From Paratissierella segnis (GTDB lineage: Bacteria; Bacillota; Clostridia; Tissierellales; Tissierellaceae): a stretch of DNA of 34,252 bases. The stretch's first letter is position 1, and every line of letters starts with the position of its first letter. A program made the position numbers and the translations under genes. Shown here piece after piece: positions 23,384 through 30,688 of this stretch. Location of the stretch: contig NZ_JACRTG010000023.1 of NCBI RefSeq assembly GCF_014385195.1, forward strand, positions 1 to 34,252, in the 5' to 3' direction. Below the pieces are notes generated by a model that made no database searches, had not been told where the DNA came from, and was given only the letters and a program-made list of their open reading frames with translations.

Positions 23384-24433
23384 ATGCTTTTAAACCTAAT
23401 AAAGGATAAATACAAAACAATCTCTATAGTCGGTATGAGCAAAAATTCCGGAAAGACAGTAGCCCTAAACCATCTAATCAATGAAGCCGAAAAATCCAAA
23501 ATACCGATAGGCATCACCTCCATTGGGCGTGACGGTGAATTTAAGGATATCATTACAGAATTGGAAAAACCCCGTATTTATGTGGACAAAGGCACTATAA
23601 TCGCAAGTACTGAAGAATTGCTGAAGTTGGGAAGTGCAGAGATTGAAATATTAAGAACTACAGATTTTAGGACACCATTAGGCAATATAATAATAGGCAA
23701 AGTAAAATCAAATGGAAATATAGAAATCGGCGGACCTCAAACTCTGGCAGAGATGAAAGAAATCATCGATATTATGCATTGCCTTGGAGCAGAAATTGTA
23801 ATCATGGATGGAGCATTAGATAGAAGATCCTCGGCAGCGCCTACAATTTCAGAAGCAACAATTTTATCAACTGGAGCGGTACTTTCCCGAGATATGAACA
23901 AAGTAGTTGAGCAAACTCTTCATGCAGTAAAATTATTTAATCTACCTGCAATAGAAGATAAGAGGGTTAGAGATATAATGTCAAATTCAATGAATGAAAA
24001 TAAAATTGAACTCATAGATAAAAATCTTAATGTAAACACTTTAAGTTTGCCAACAGCAATCGGCGGAGGAAAAAATATCGGCGGTCGCATAAAAGATGAT
24101 TCAAAATATCTTGTGATCCCCGGTTCTCTTGTAAAGGATACGATAGAAGATATCATATATACAACAAAGAGATTTAAATATATTGACATAGTAGTAAATG
24201 ACGGAACGAAGATATTTATAGATTATAGGGATTTTATTAGATTTCAAAGATTGGGAGTGAAGATAAAGGTACTGCACCCAATCGATTTAATAGGCATCAC
24301 AGTCAATCCCTATTCACCCACAGGTTATAGCTTCGACCCAATAGAATTTTTAGAAAAAATGCAAGCCAAAATCAAAGATATACCGATAGTGGATTGTGAA
24401 AGTGAACTGTGCATTGTGCATTGTGCATTGTGA
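23384..24433 (+). CDS. kamB: KamB-like ATP-binding protein, lysine 5,6-aminomutase reactivation
   Basis: A 349-residue P-loop protein with VGMSKNSGKT near residues 17-26, an unusual Walker A-like loop. Other conserved-looking stretches are ITSIGRDGE (about 45-53) and IMDGALDRR (about 145-153). In lysine-fermenting bacteria this gene sits after kamA and is regarded as a reactivase subunit for the B12 enzyme KamDE, usually working with KamC. ATG 23384 has AAGGAG at 23371-23376. The last ~12 residues (CESELCIVHCAL) and the stop codon are encoded by a GTGAATT-type heptamer array, so the native C-terminus has been replaced or extended. No kamC follows, which is unusual. Confidence 0.82.
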   Translation: MLLNLIKDKYKTISIVGMSKNSGKTVALNHLINEAEKSKIPIGITSIGRDGEFKDIITELEKPRIYVDKGTIIASTEELLKLGSAEIEILRTTDFRTPLGNIIIGKVKSNGNIEIGGPQTLAEMKEIIDIMHCLGAEIVIMDGALDRRSSAAPTISEATILSTGAVLSRDMNKVVEQTLHAVKLFNLPAIEDKRVRDIMSNSMNENKIELIDKNLNVNTLSLPTAIGGGKNIGGRIKDDSKYLVIPGSLVKDTIEDIIYTTKRFKYIDIVVNDGTKIFIDYRDFIRFQRLGVKIKVLHPIDLIGITVNPYSPTGYSFDPIEFLEKMQAKIKDIPIVDCESELCIVHCAL

Positions 24434-24655
24434 ATTGTCTTTTCAATTGTGCATTGTGAACTGTGAACTGTGAATTGTGAATTGTATAAGGTCAGTATAA
24501 TCAATGCTCGTGTCATCTTGAGTTGGGCAGTATAAACTTGACTATCGAAGGATCTCCTCTTTTAAGACCCTATAGCTCGACCCTAATAATTGTGAACTGT
24601 GAATTGTGAATTGTCTTTTCAATTGTGAACTGTGAATTGTGAATTGTGAATTGTA
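24395..24655. repeat. Repeat cluster between kamB and kamD
   Basis: Heptads start inside the kamB frame (about 24396) and run to 24486 with GTGCATT, GTGAACT and GTGAATT variants and one CTTTTCAATT interruption. A composite cassette follows: GGTCAGTATAATCAATGCTCG, a long-loop arm (24512-24554), TTTTAAGACCCTATAGCTCGACCC, then more heptads to about 24653. It occupies the place where kamC would be expected. Confidence 0.9.
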
Positions 24656-24673
24656 GAAAAGGATGTGATCAAT

Positions 24674-26227
24674 TTGTCCAAACTAAATTTAAACCAAGAA
24701 ATAATCGACTCCTCACGTCAATCAGCCAAAAATATAGCAGATGAAGTCCAAAAATTCATCGACTTGCATACAACAGTCTCCACAGAACGAGCTATACTGC
24801 GGCTTCTTGGAGTAGACGGAGTAGATGATATAGATAAACCCCTTCCAAACGTAGTAGTAGACAGCATAAGATTGAATAGAGAATTGGAAAAAGGTGTAGC
24901 ATATTGGATAGGAAATGCAATGCTAAATACCCATCTTACCCCTCAGCAAATAGCGGAAAAAATATCAATAGGTGAATTGGAAATCACGAGTCTGCCTATA
25001 CAAGATGAAGACAAAATAAAAAATGTCATAGAAAAAGCCGCAAAACCTACAATAGAAAAAATAAAATTCAACAAAATAAAAAGAGAAGAACTTGGCTGTC
25101 AATCCTCTTTTTCCACCCCGCTAATTTATGTCATCGTAGCCACAGGAAATATTTATGAAGATATAGTTCAAGCAAAAGCAGCAGCCAAACAGGGCGCAGA
25201 CGTCATAGCAGTCATAAGAACCACAGGGCAATCGCTGCTTGATTACGTACCATATGGTGCAACCACCGAAGGATTTGGCGGGACATATGCAACTCAAGAA
25301 AACTTTAGACTCATGAGACAGGCGCTTGACGAAGTGGGAGAGGAAATCGGTAAATATATTCGTTTGACAAATTATTGCTCGGGGCTTTGTATGCCCGAGA
25401 TAGCAGCCATGGGAGCAGTGGAACGGCTTGACATGATGTTAAATGATGCACTCTATGGTATTTTGTTTAGAGATATCAATATGCAAAGAACCCTGATCGA
25501 CCAGTACTTCAGCAGAGTAATCAATGGATTTGCAGGAATCATCATAAATACAGGAGAGGATAATTATCTAACAACAGATGACGCAGTAGAAGCAGCCCAT
25601 ACAGTGCTGGCATCCCAATTTATAAACGAGCAATTTGCGCTAAAAGCGGGGATTCCCGAAGAACAAATGGGACTGGGTCATGCCTTTGAAATGGATCCGG
25701 ATTTGGAAAATGGATTTCTATTGGAATTAGCCCAAGCACAAATGGCAAGAGAGATATTTCCCAAAGCTCCGCTAAAATATATGCCGCCAACAAAATATAT
25801 GACAGGCAATATATTTAAAGGACATCTGCAGGATGCCATGTTCAACTTAGCATCCATAATGACAAAACAAGGAATTCAACTACTGGGAATGCCTACAGAA
25901 GCAATCCATACTCCCCATTTGCATGATAGATATCTATCCATAGAAAATGCAAAATATATATTTAAAGACGCTCGAAATTTAGGTGATGAGATAGAATTTA
26001 AAAAAGATGGAATCATTCAAAATAGAGCTAAAGAAGTATTGTTAAAGGCAAATGAATTATTGGTTGAAATCGATAGTGAAGGACTGTTTAAAGCAATCGA
26101 AAAAGGCAAATTCGGTGGTGTCAAAAGATCGCCGACAGGAGGCAAAGGTCTTGATGGAGTAGTAATGAAAGATGAAAAATACTTTAACCCATTTATCGTA
26201 TCCATGCTTGGAGGTGAAAGGCGATGA
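24674..26227 (+). CDS. kamD: Lysine 5,6-aminomutase, alpha subunit
   Basis: A 517-residue large subunit of the adenosylcobalamin- and PLP-dependent mutase that shifts the terminal amino group of beta-lysine to give 3,5-diaminohexanoate. The sequence matches KamD along its whole length (for example DYVPYGATTEGFGGT and GGVKRSPTGGKGLDG near the C-terminus); this subunit supplies most PLP contacts, with the PLP lysine on KamE. Start: TTG 24674 lies ten bases after AAGGA (24659-24663) and gives the family N-terminus SKLNLN; the GTG at 24665 is too close to that site. It overlaps kamE by 4 bp. Confidence 0.95.
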   Translation: MSKLNLNQEIIDSSRQSAKNIADEVQKFIDLHTTVSTERAILRLLGVDGVDDIDKPLPNVVVDSIRLNRELEKGVAYWIGNAMLNTHLTPQQIAEKISIGELEITSLPIQDEDKIKNVIEKAAKPTIEKIKFNKIKREELGCQSSFSTPLIYVIVATGNIYEDIVQAKAAAKQGADVIAVIRTTGQSLLDYVPYGATTEGFGGTYATQENFRLMRQALDEVGEEIGKYIRLTNYCSGLCMPEIAAMGAVERLDMMLNDALYGILFRDINMQRTLIDQYFSRVINGFAGIIINTGEDNYLTTDDAVEAAHTVLASQFINEQFALKAGIPEEQMGLGHAFEMDPDLENGFLLELAQAQMAREIFPKAPLKYMPPTKYMTGNIFKGHLQDAMFNLASIMTKQGIQLLGMPTEAIHTPHLHDRYLSIENAKYIFKDARNLGDEIEFKKDGIIQNRAKEVLLKANELLVEIDSEGLFKAIEKGKFGGVKRSPTGGKGLDGVVMKDEKYFNPFIVSMLGGERR

Positions 26228-26985
26228 TTGATCTAAATAAAATTAAACCATATGGCGATACATTAAATGATGGGATGGTACAGCTTAGCTTTACATTGCC
26301 CATATCAAATGGAGAAGAAGCAAAAGAAGCAGCAAGGCAATTGGTGTTGAAAATGGGCTTTGAAGAGGCTAGTGTAGTATATTCCAAAGACTTGGGAATA
26401 AATTATACCTATTTTATATTATATGGTAAAACCACTCATACAGTTGATTATACCAAGATAGAGGTTCCAAAAGTAGAAGTAGATGTAATGAACAAAGAAG
26501 AGGTAGAAGAATACATCAAGGAAAATATAAAAAGAAATGTTGTAATCTTGGGAGCATGCACAGGTACCGATGCCCACACAGTAGGCATAGATGCCATAAT
26601 GAATATGAAAGGCTATGCAGGACATTATGGACTGGAAAGATATGAAGGAATAGATGCCTACAATTTAGGAAGTCAAGTCCCCAATGAAGAACTGGTAAGA
26701 CAAGCAATCGAATTAGATGCAGATGCAATCCTCGTTTCTCAAGTGGTAACACAAAAGGATATTCACATTCAAAACCTTACACAGCTAGTAGACCTCTTAG
26801 AAGCAGAAGGAATAAGAGAAAAAGTCATCCTTGTATGCGGAGGGCCTCGCATCAGCCATGAATTAGCCAAGGAAATCGGATATGATGCAGGTTTCGGATC
26901 GGGAACCTTCGCAGAAGACGTAGCAACCTTTGTAGTCACAGAGATGGTAGCCCGCCTATCGCAACCTCAAAAAGCCGCCATTTAA
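26224..26985 (+). CDS. kamE: Lysine 5,6-aminomutase, beta subunit (B12-binding)
   Basis: A 253-residue subunit carrying the Rossmann-type cobalamin domain. The base-off motif DAHTVG places the cobalt ligand at His118. Lys129 (MNMKGYAGHYG) lies 11 residues later, the same spacing as His133 and Lys144 in the characterised enzyme, where the Lys forms the PLP Schiff base that pulls the two cofactors apart. VCGGPRIS and GFGSGTFAEDVA complete the B12 fold. The ATG overlaps the kamD stop, with GGAGGTGAAAGG upstream. It is the last gene of the cluster; repeats follow directly. Confidence 0.95.
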   Translation: MIDLNKIKPYGDTLNDGMVQLSFTLPISNGEEAKEAARQLVLKMGFEEASVVYSKDLGINYTYFILYGKTTHTVDYTKIEVPKVEVDVMNKEEVEEYIKENIKRNVVILGACTGTDAHTVGIDAIMNMKGYAGHYGLERYEGIDAYNLGSQVPNEELVRQAIELDADAILVSQVVTQKDIHIQNLTQLVDLLEAEGIREKVILVCGGPRISHELAKEIGYDAGFGSGTFAEDVATFVVTEMVARLSQPQKAAI

Positions 26986-26989
26986 TAGT

Positions 26990-27575
26990 CGCACCTCGAC
27001 CAATGAAGGGCAGTATAATCACTGCTCGTATCGTATGTAGGGGCGGATGACTCTATCCGCTCGCTGGAATCCCATGTTAGTATGTATTAAAAAGATAGGG
27101 AGATCCTTCGCTTTCACTCACCCTTAGAATGCAAAGGGTACACGGCAGGATGACAACAGCAGTGATCTTGGGTCTATAAGGTCATATAATCAATGCTCGC
27201 GTCATCCTGAGTCGGGCAGTATAAACTTGACTATCGAAGGATCTCCTCTTTTAATTGTGAATTGTGAACTGTGAATTGTGAATTGTGAATTGAATCAAGT
27301 TGTGGATTGTCTTTCTTCCCTATCTTTTATGTTTCACACTCTTAACTCTTAGTTCTTCACTCTTCCCTATGTTTTCCAATTGTGCATTGTGAACTGTGAA
27401 TTGTGAATTGATTAAGTTGTGAACTGTGAACTGTGAATTGTCTTAAGTTGTGAATTGTCTTTCTTCCCTATCTTTTATGTTTTACACTCTTAACTCTTAG
27501 TTCTTATCTCTTCACTATGTTTTTCAATTGTGAATTGTGAATTGTGAACTGTGAATTGTGAATTGTCTTTCAATT
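26990..27575. repeat. Large mixed repeat region after kamE
   Basis: It opens with a CACCTCGACC module and GGGCAGTATAATCACTGCTCG, then GTAGGGGCGGATGACTCTATCCGC (27037-27060), a different hairpin family sitting where the left arm would be. The normal middle and a right arm with nested hairpin insertion (27102-27154) follow, then a second link, a long-loop arm (27201-27243) and heptads. From 27300 a pyrimidine-rich ~55-bp block (CTTTCTTCCCTATCTTTTATG...ACTCTTAACTCTTAGTTCTT) occurs twice, at about 27310 and 27460, separated and followed by heptads. No gene is seen in this 640-bp gap. Confidence 0.88.
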
Positions 27576-27579
27576 GTTC

Positions 27580-27609
27580 TTGCATAATATCACTTTAAGA
27601 TGGTATAAT
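27580..27609 (+). promoter_or_regulatory. Promoter of the SARP-like regulator
   Basis: TTGCAT (27580-27585), 18 bp, TATAAT (27604-27609), 20 bp before the ATG. It begins right after the last heptamer. Confidence 0.75.
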
Positions 27610-27629
27610 CTTACAAAAGAGGTGAGACT

Positions 27630-28841
27630 ATGGAACTGTATATCACTACCCTTGGAAACTTTGACATAAAATCGGGAAACAAATCATTGCTGGAAAAATC
27701 AAACAGATCTTACAGAATATATAAACTGCTTCAATACTTTCTAACATTTAGAAACAAAAAATTATTGCCCGAAACCATAATCGAAAACCTATGGAAGGAT
27801 TCTGAATCCTTTGATCCCAAAAATATGCTTAGAGCACAAATATTTAGATTAAGGCAGATGCTAAAGAAAATATTACCGGAAGATGTGGATGAAGCAGACT
27901 ACCTTCAGATTAATTTTAGCAACGGCTATTATTTCTTGGAAGTAGGAAACAAAGTAAAAATCGACAATGATATATTTGAAAAGCTCATATCAGAAGGGGA
28001 TGCCCATAGAATCGAAAACGCATCCATAGCCTTAGAATACTATAATCAGGCATTAGAACTATATAAAGGACTGTATCTAGGGAAAAATGCGTACGAAATA
28101 TGGATTGTTCCCATAAGAAATCATTATAGCAGACTTTGCCTTAAAACCTTTTTAAAAGCAATTGAAATATATAAAGAAAAAGATGAACAGGAAAAGATAA
28201 TAGAACTATGTGAAAAAGCAATCACTGTAGAACCATATGAGGAGCAAATTCATATTTGCCTAATGGACGCAATGCTGAAGATAGGACAAATACAAAACGC
28301 ACATGATCATTATGATTGTATAATGTCCACATTGGAAAAGGAGAATAAAAACGCAAATTCCCCTGGAATGAAAAATATATACAGAAAAATTCAAAGCTGT
28401 TATTTAGAAAAAAGTGAAGTAAATATAGAAAACATAAAAGACAAATTAGAAACCGAGGAAAATTCAGGTCCCATAATCTGTGATTCCGATAATTTTAAAT
28501 TGCTGTTCAATATGCAAAAAAGACAAAGAGCCATAGGTGAAAAACGGGATTATATATGCCTGATAACCTTGAATAAAGACGATTGTAGCAATGAAGACAT
28601 AAAGAGCTGGGAAAAGATAATGAACAAAACCTTGGAAAGCACATTAAGAAAAGGTGATGTATATTCATTTTGGAACGATACTCAAATACTGTTACTGTTA
28701 CAGGAAATAATAGATACTAGTATAGATGTCATAGAAGGAAGGATAAGAGACAATCTTCCCATGGATTTTGGGTATCATATCAACATGAAATTTACACAAA
28801 TAGACATAGAAGAAGATTTTATCCTCAAAAGCCCAAATTAG
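27630..28841 (+). CDS. SARP/BTAD-type transcriptional regulator with a degenerate GGDEF-like tail
   Basis: A 403-residue regulator. Residues ~1-105 form an OmpR/SARP-like winged helix (LLPETIIENLWKDSES...LRAQIFRLRQMLKKIL). Residues ~110-270 are the helical BTAD (TPR-like) domain (ASIALEYYNQALELYKGLYL; EPYEEQIHICLMDAMLKIGQ). After a short linker, ~295-395 resembles a cyclase-like fold: LRKGDVYSFWNDTQILLLLQ lines up with the stretch that carries GGDEF in active enzymes, but the catalytic residues are missing. It could be a ligand-sensing remnant. Target genes are unknown; the neighbours are the lysine cluster upstream and a c-di-GMP enzyme downstream. ATG 27630 has AGAGGTGAG upstream. The stop lies within the loop of its terminator. 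Confidence 0.82.
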   Translation: MELYITTLGNFDIKSGNKSLLEKSNRSYRIYKLLQYFLTFRNKKLLPETIIENLWKDSESFDPKNMLRAQIFRLRQMLKKILPEDVDEADYLQINFSNGYYFLEVGNKVKIDNDIFEKLISEGDAHRIENASIALEYYNQALELYKGLYLGKNAYEIWIVPIRNHYSRLCLKTFLKAIEIYKEKDEQEKIIELCEKAITVEPYEEQIHICLMDAMLKIGQIQNAHDHYDCIMSTLEKENKNANSPGMKNIYRKIQSCYLEKSEVNIENIKDKLETEENSGPIICDSDNFKLLFNMQKRQRAIGEKRDYICLITLNKDDCSNEDIKSWEKIMNKTLESTLRKGDVYSFWNDTQILLLLQEIIDTSIDVIEGRIRDNLPMDFGYHINMKFTQIDIEEDFILKSPN

Positions 28842-28851
28842 GGCTTTTTTT
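28828..28851 (+). terminator. Terminator overlapping the regulator's stop codon
   Basis: AAAGCCC (28828-28834) pairs with GGGCTTT (28841-28847), with T's to 28851. The TAG stop is at 28839-28841. Confidence 0.9.
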
Positions 28852-28945
28852 AATTATTCAAAATATAATCAATTTATAATTCTCAATATAATCATACAAT
28901 TGATATAATAAATCATAAGAGAAAATATTGATTGGAGGTAAAGAG

Positions 28946-30376
28946 TTGGAATATCCAGCAAAAAAAGACTATTTTATCAGCTTTAAAGCCGTATATAACG
29001 ATAAAAATGAATTTATAGATTATATATTAATAAATTTTAGTGAAAATTTAAAAGCCTCCGGCATTATAAAATATGAAGAATTGATAGGAAGAAAATTATC
29101 AGAACTATTTATTGAAAATGAAGATATCCTACCCGGATTGAGAGACTTATATTATCATATGATACCAAATACAAGTAGAAAATTTGAAAACTATATAGAA
29201 AAATTCGATAAGTGGTATCTGATCAATATTTTTAGTGATGAAAAAGACTATCTGATATTGTTCTACACGGACATCACCGCACAAAAACACAACACAAAAT
29301 ATTCAATACCTAATACCGAATATGGTAAAAGTAAAAATATAGTAAATATCCATTGTTTCAAGGACAATCTCACAGGACTATACAGCAAAGAATTTTTTGA
29401 ATTAGAACTCACCAGACTGGATACACAAAGGCAGCTCCCAATAAGCGTTATAGTCGCAGATGTAAATGGGTTAAAGCTGATAAATGATGCCTTTGGACAT
29501 TTTATGGGAGACGAAGCTTTAAAAACTATAGCCAATATCCTAAAAAAAGTATTTAGAAAAGAGGACATAGTAAGCAGATTTGGCGGAGATGAATTTTTTA
29601 TATTGCTGCCAAAGACTACAGAACAAACATCATTATCTATAATCAAAAGAATAAAGAAAAAAATAGACAACAATCCCCTTGATTTTTTGAAATTGAGCAT
29701 GAGCTTTGGAACAGCAACAAAAACAAAAGAAGAGGAAAATATATTAGATATAGTAAAAAAATCCGAAGAGCGAATGTATTTCAATAAGCTTATAGAGAGC
29801 AAAGAAGCAAAGCGAAACATGATAGATTATATCAAAGAAAGATTGGCTAAGATAAGTTGTGAAACAGAACAGCACCACGATAGACTGGAGTACCTAAGCA
29901 TAAAACTAGCAGATAAAATAGGCATATCCGAAATAGAAAAGGAAGAATTAAAACTATTATGTAAATACCACGACATAGGAAAAGCTGGGATACCAAATTA
30001 TATTCTTAACAAAAAAGAACCTCTGAACGATGAGGAATGGGACAAATTGAGGCGTCATAGCGAGATAGGCTACCATATAATGCAATCTGCAGGAGAACCA
30101 ATAGCAATAAATGAATTAATTTTAATGCATCATGAACGATGGGACGGAAAGGGGTATCCCGGACTGTTAAAAGGTGAAGAAATACCAAAGATAGTACGAA
30201 TCTTTGCTATAGCAGACGCATATGAAGCCATGGTAAATTACAGACCATATAAGGAAAGAAAAAGCCATACAGAAGCATTAGAAGAAATAAGTGCAAACGC
30301 AGGAACACAATTCGATCCTAGGCTGGCAGAATTATTTATTGAATTGATGAAACTGGACGCTGAGGAGGCAACATAA
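28946..30376 (+). CDS. PAS-GGDEF-HD-GYP protein (c-di-GMP turnover)
   Basis: A 476-residue cytosolic signalling protein. A PAS-like domain covers ~5-115. The GGDEF domain (~135-290) has an intact GGDEF at 213-217 and DVNGLKLINDAFGH before it, so it may synthesise c-di-GMP. The HD-GYP domain (~300-470) has HD at 342-343, a second His in RRHSEIGYH, HHERWDGKGYP with GYP at 403-405, and DAYEAM, so it should hydrolyse c-di-GMP. Which activity dominates cannot be told. Start: TTG 28946 lies 6-7 bases after GGAGGT (28934-28939); the TTG at 28928 precedes that site. The gene is followed within ~110 bp by a c-di-GMP riboswitch. Confidence 0.93.
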   Translation: MEYPAKKDYFISFKAVYNDKNEFIDYILINFSENLKASGIIKYEELIGRKLSELFIENEDILPGLRDLYYHMIPNTSRKFENYIEKFDKWYLINIFSDEKDYLILFYTDITAQKHNTKYSIPNTEYGKSKNIVNIHCFKDNLTGLYSKEFFELELTRLDTQRQLPISVIVADVNGLKLINDAFGHFMGDEALKTIANILKKVFRKEDIVSRFGGDEFFILLPKTTEQTSLSIIKRIKKKIDNNPLDFLKLSMSFGTATKTKEEENILDIVKKSEERMYFNKLIESKEAKRNMIDYIKERLAKISCETEQHHDRLEYLSIKLADKIGISEIEKEELKLLCKYHDIGKAGIPNYILNKKEPLNDEEWDKLRRHSEIGYHIMQSAGEPIAINELILMHHERWDGKGYPGLLKGEEIPKIVRIFAIADAYEAMVNYRPYKERKSHTEALEEISANAGTQFDPRLAELFIELMKLDAEEAT

Positions 30377-30434
30377 TATTATCATTCACAAGCAGAGAAT
30401 AGTAAATATAATCAAAAAATAATTCAAAAAACAG

Positions 30435-30462
30435 TTTAATAAAATTATTCTAATGGTATACT
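30435..30462 (+). promoter_or_regulatory. Promoter of the riboswitch-adhesin transcript
   Basis: TTTAAT (30435-30440), 16 bp, TATACT (30457-30462), about 25 bp before the riboswitch aptamer. Confidence 0.6.
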
Positions 30463-30484
30463 ATATATACAAAAAACTTATCAA

Positions 30485-30579
30485 TAATTTTGGCAAACCT
30501 ATTGAAAGATAGGGACGCAAAGCTATGAATCTAAAGTGATTATTCTTATTTATGATAATCACAATGATAGTCAAGCTGC
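30485..30579 (+). promoter_or_regulatory. Cyclic di-GMP-I riboswitch (GEMM-I)
   Basis: GGCAAACC (30492-30499), a GAAA tetraloop (30504-30507), and GGGACGCAAAGC (30512-30523) match the conserved GEMM-I core. CTAA (30531-30534) fits the tetraloop receptor. P3 is GTGATTAT/ATAATCAC (30537-30562), and GATAGTC at 30566-30572 closes the aptamer. It lies in the leader of the adhesin gene with a terminator-type expression platform. Confidence 0.93.
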
Positions 30580-30610
30580 TATGTATTTTACATGGCAGCT
30601 TTTACTTTTT
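30573..30610 (+). terminator. Riboswitch expression-platform terminator
   Basis: AAGCTGCTATGT (30573-30584) pairs over 12 bp (one G-U) with ACATGGCAGCTT (30590-30601), followed by a T-rich tract. Its 5' strand overlaps the 3' end of the aptamer, so ligand binding and termination are likely to be coupled. The sign of the switch cannot be settled by eye. Confidence 0.85.
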
Positions 30611-30631
30611 ACATTTTAAGGGGGAATGCCT

Positions 30632-30688
30632 TTGAATGTTACTCCGGCTAACTTAAGAAAATTGAATATAAATAAGGAGGTGCAATAA
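30632..30688 (+). CDS. Possible 18-aa leader ORF abutting the adhesin start
   Basis: TTG 30632 lies seven bases after AAGGGGG (30618-30624), and the frame runs to TAA 30686-30688, the three bases directly before the adhesin ATG. It contains the adhesin's own GGAGG. The peptide would be MNVTPANLRKLNINKEVQ (starting at ATG 30626 adds two residues). If translated, it would couple ribosome flow into the adhesin gene. Evidence is position and RBS only. Confidence 0.35.
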   Translation: MNVTPANLRKLNINKEVQ

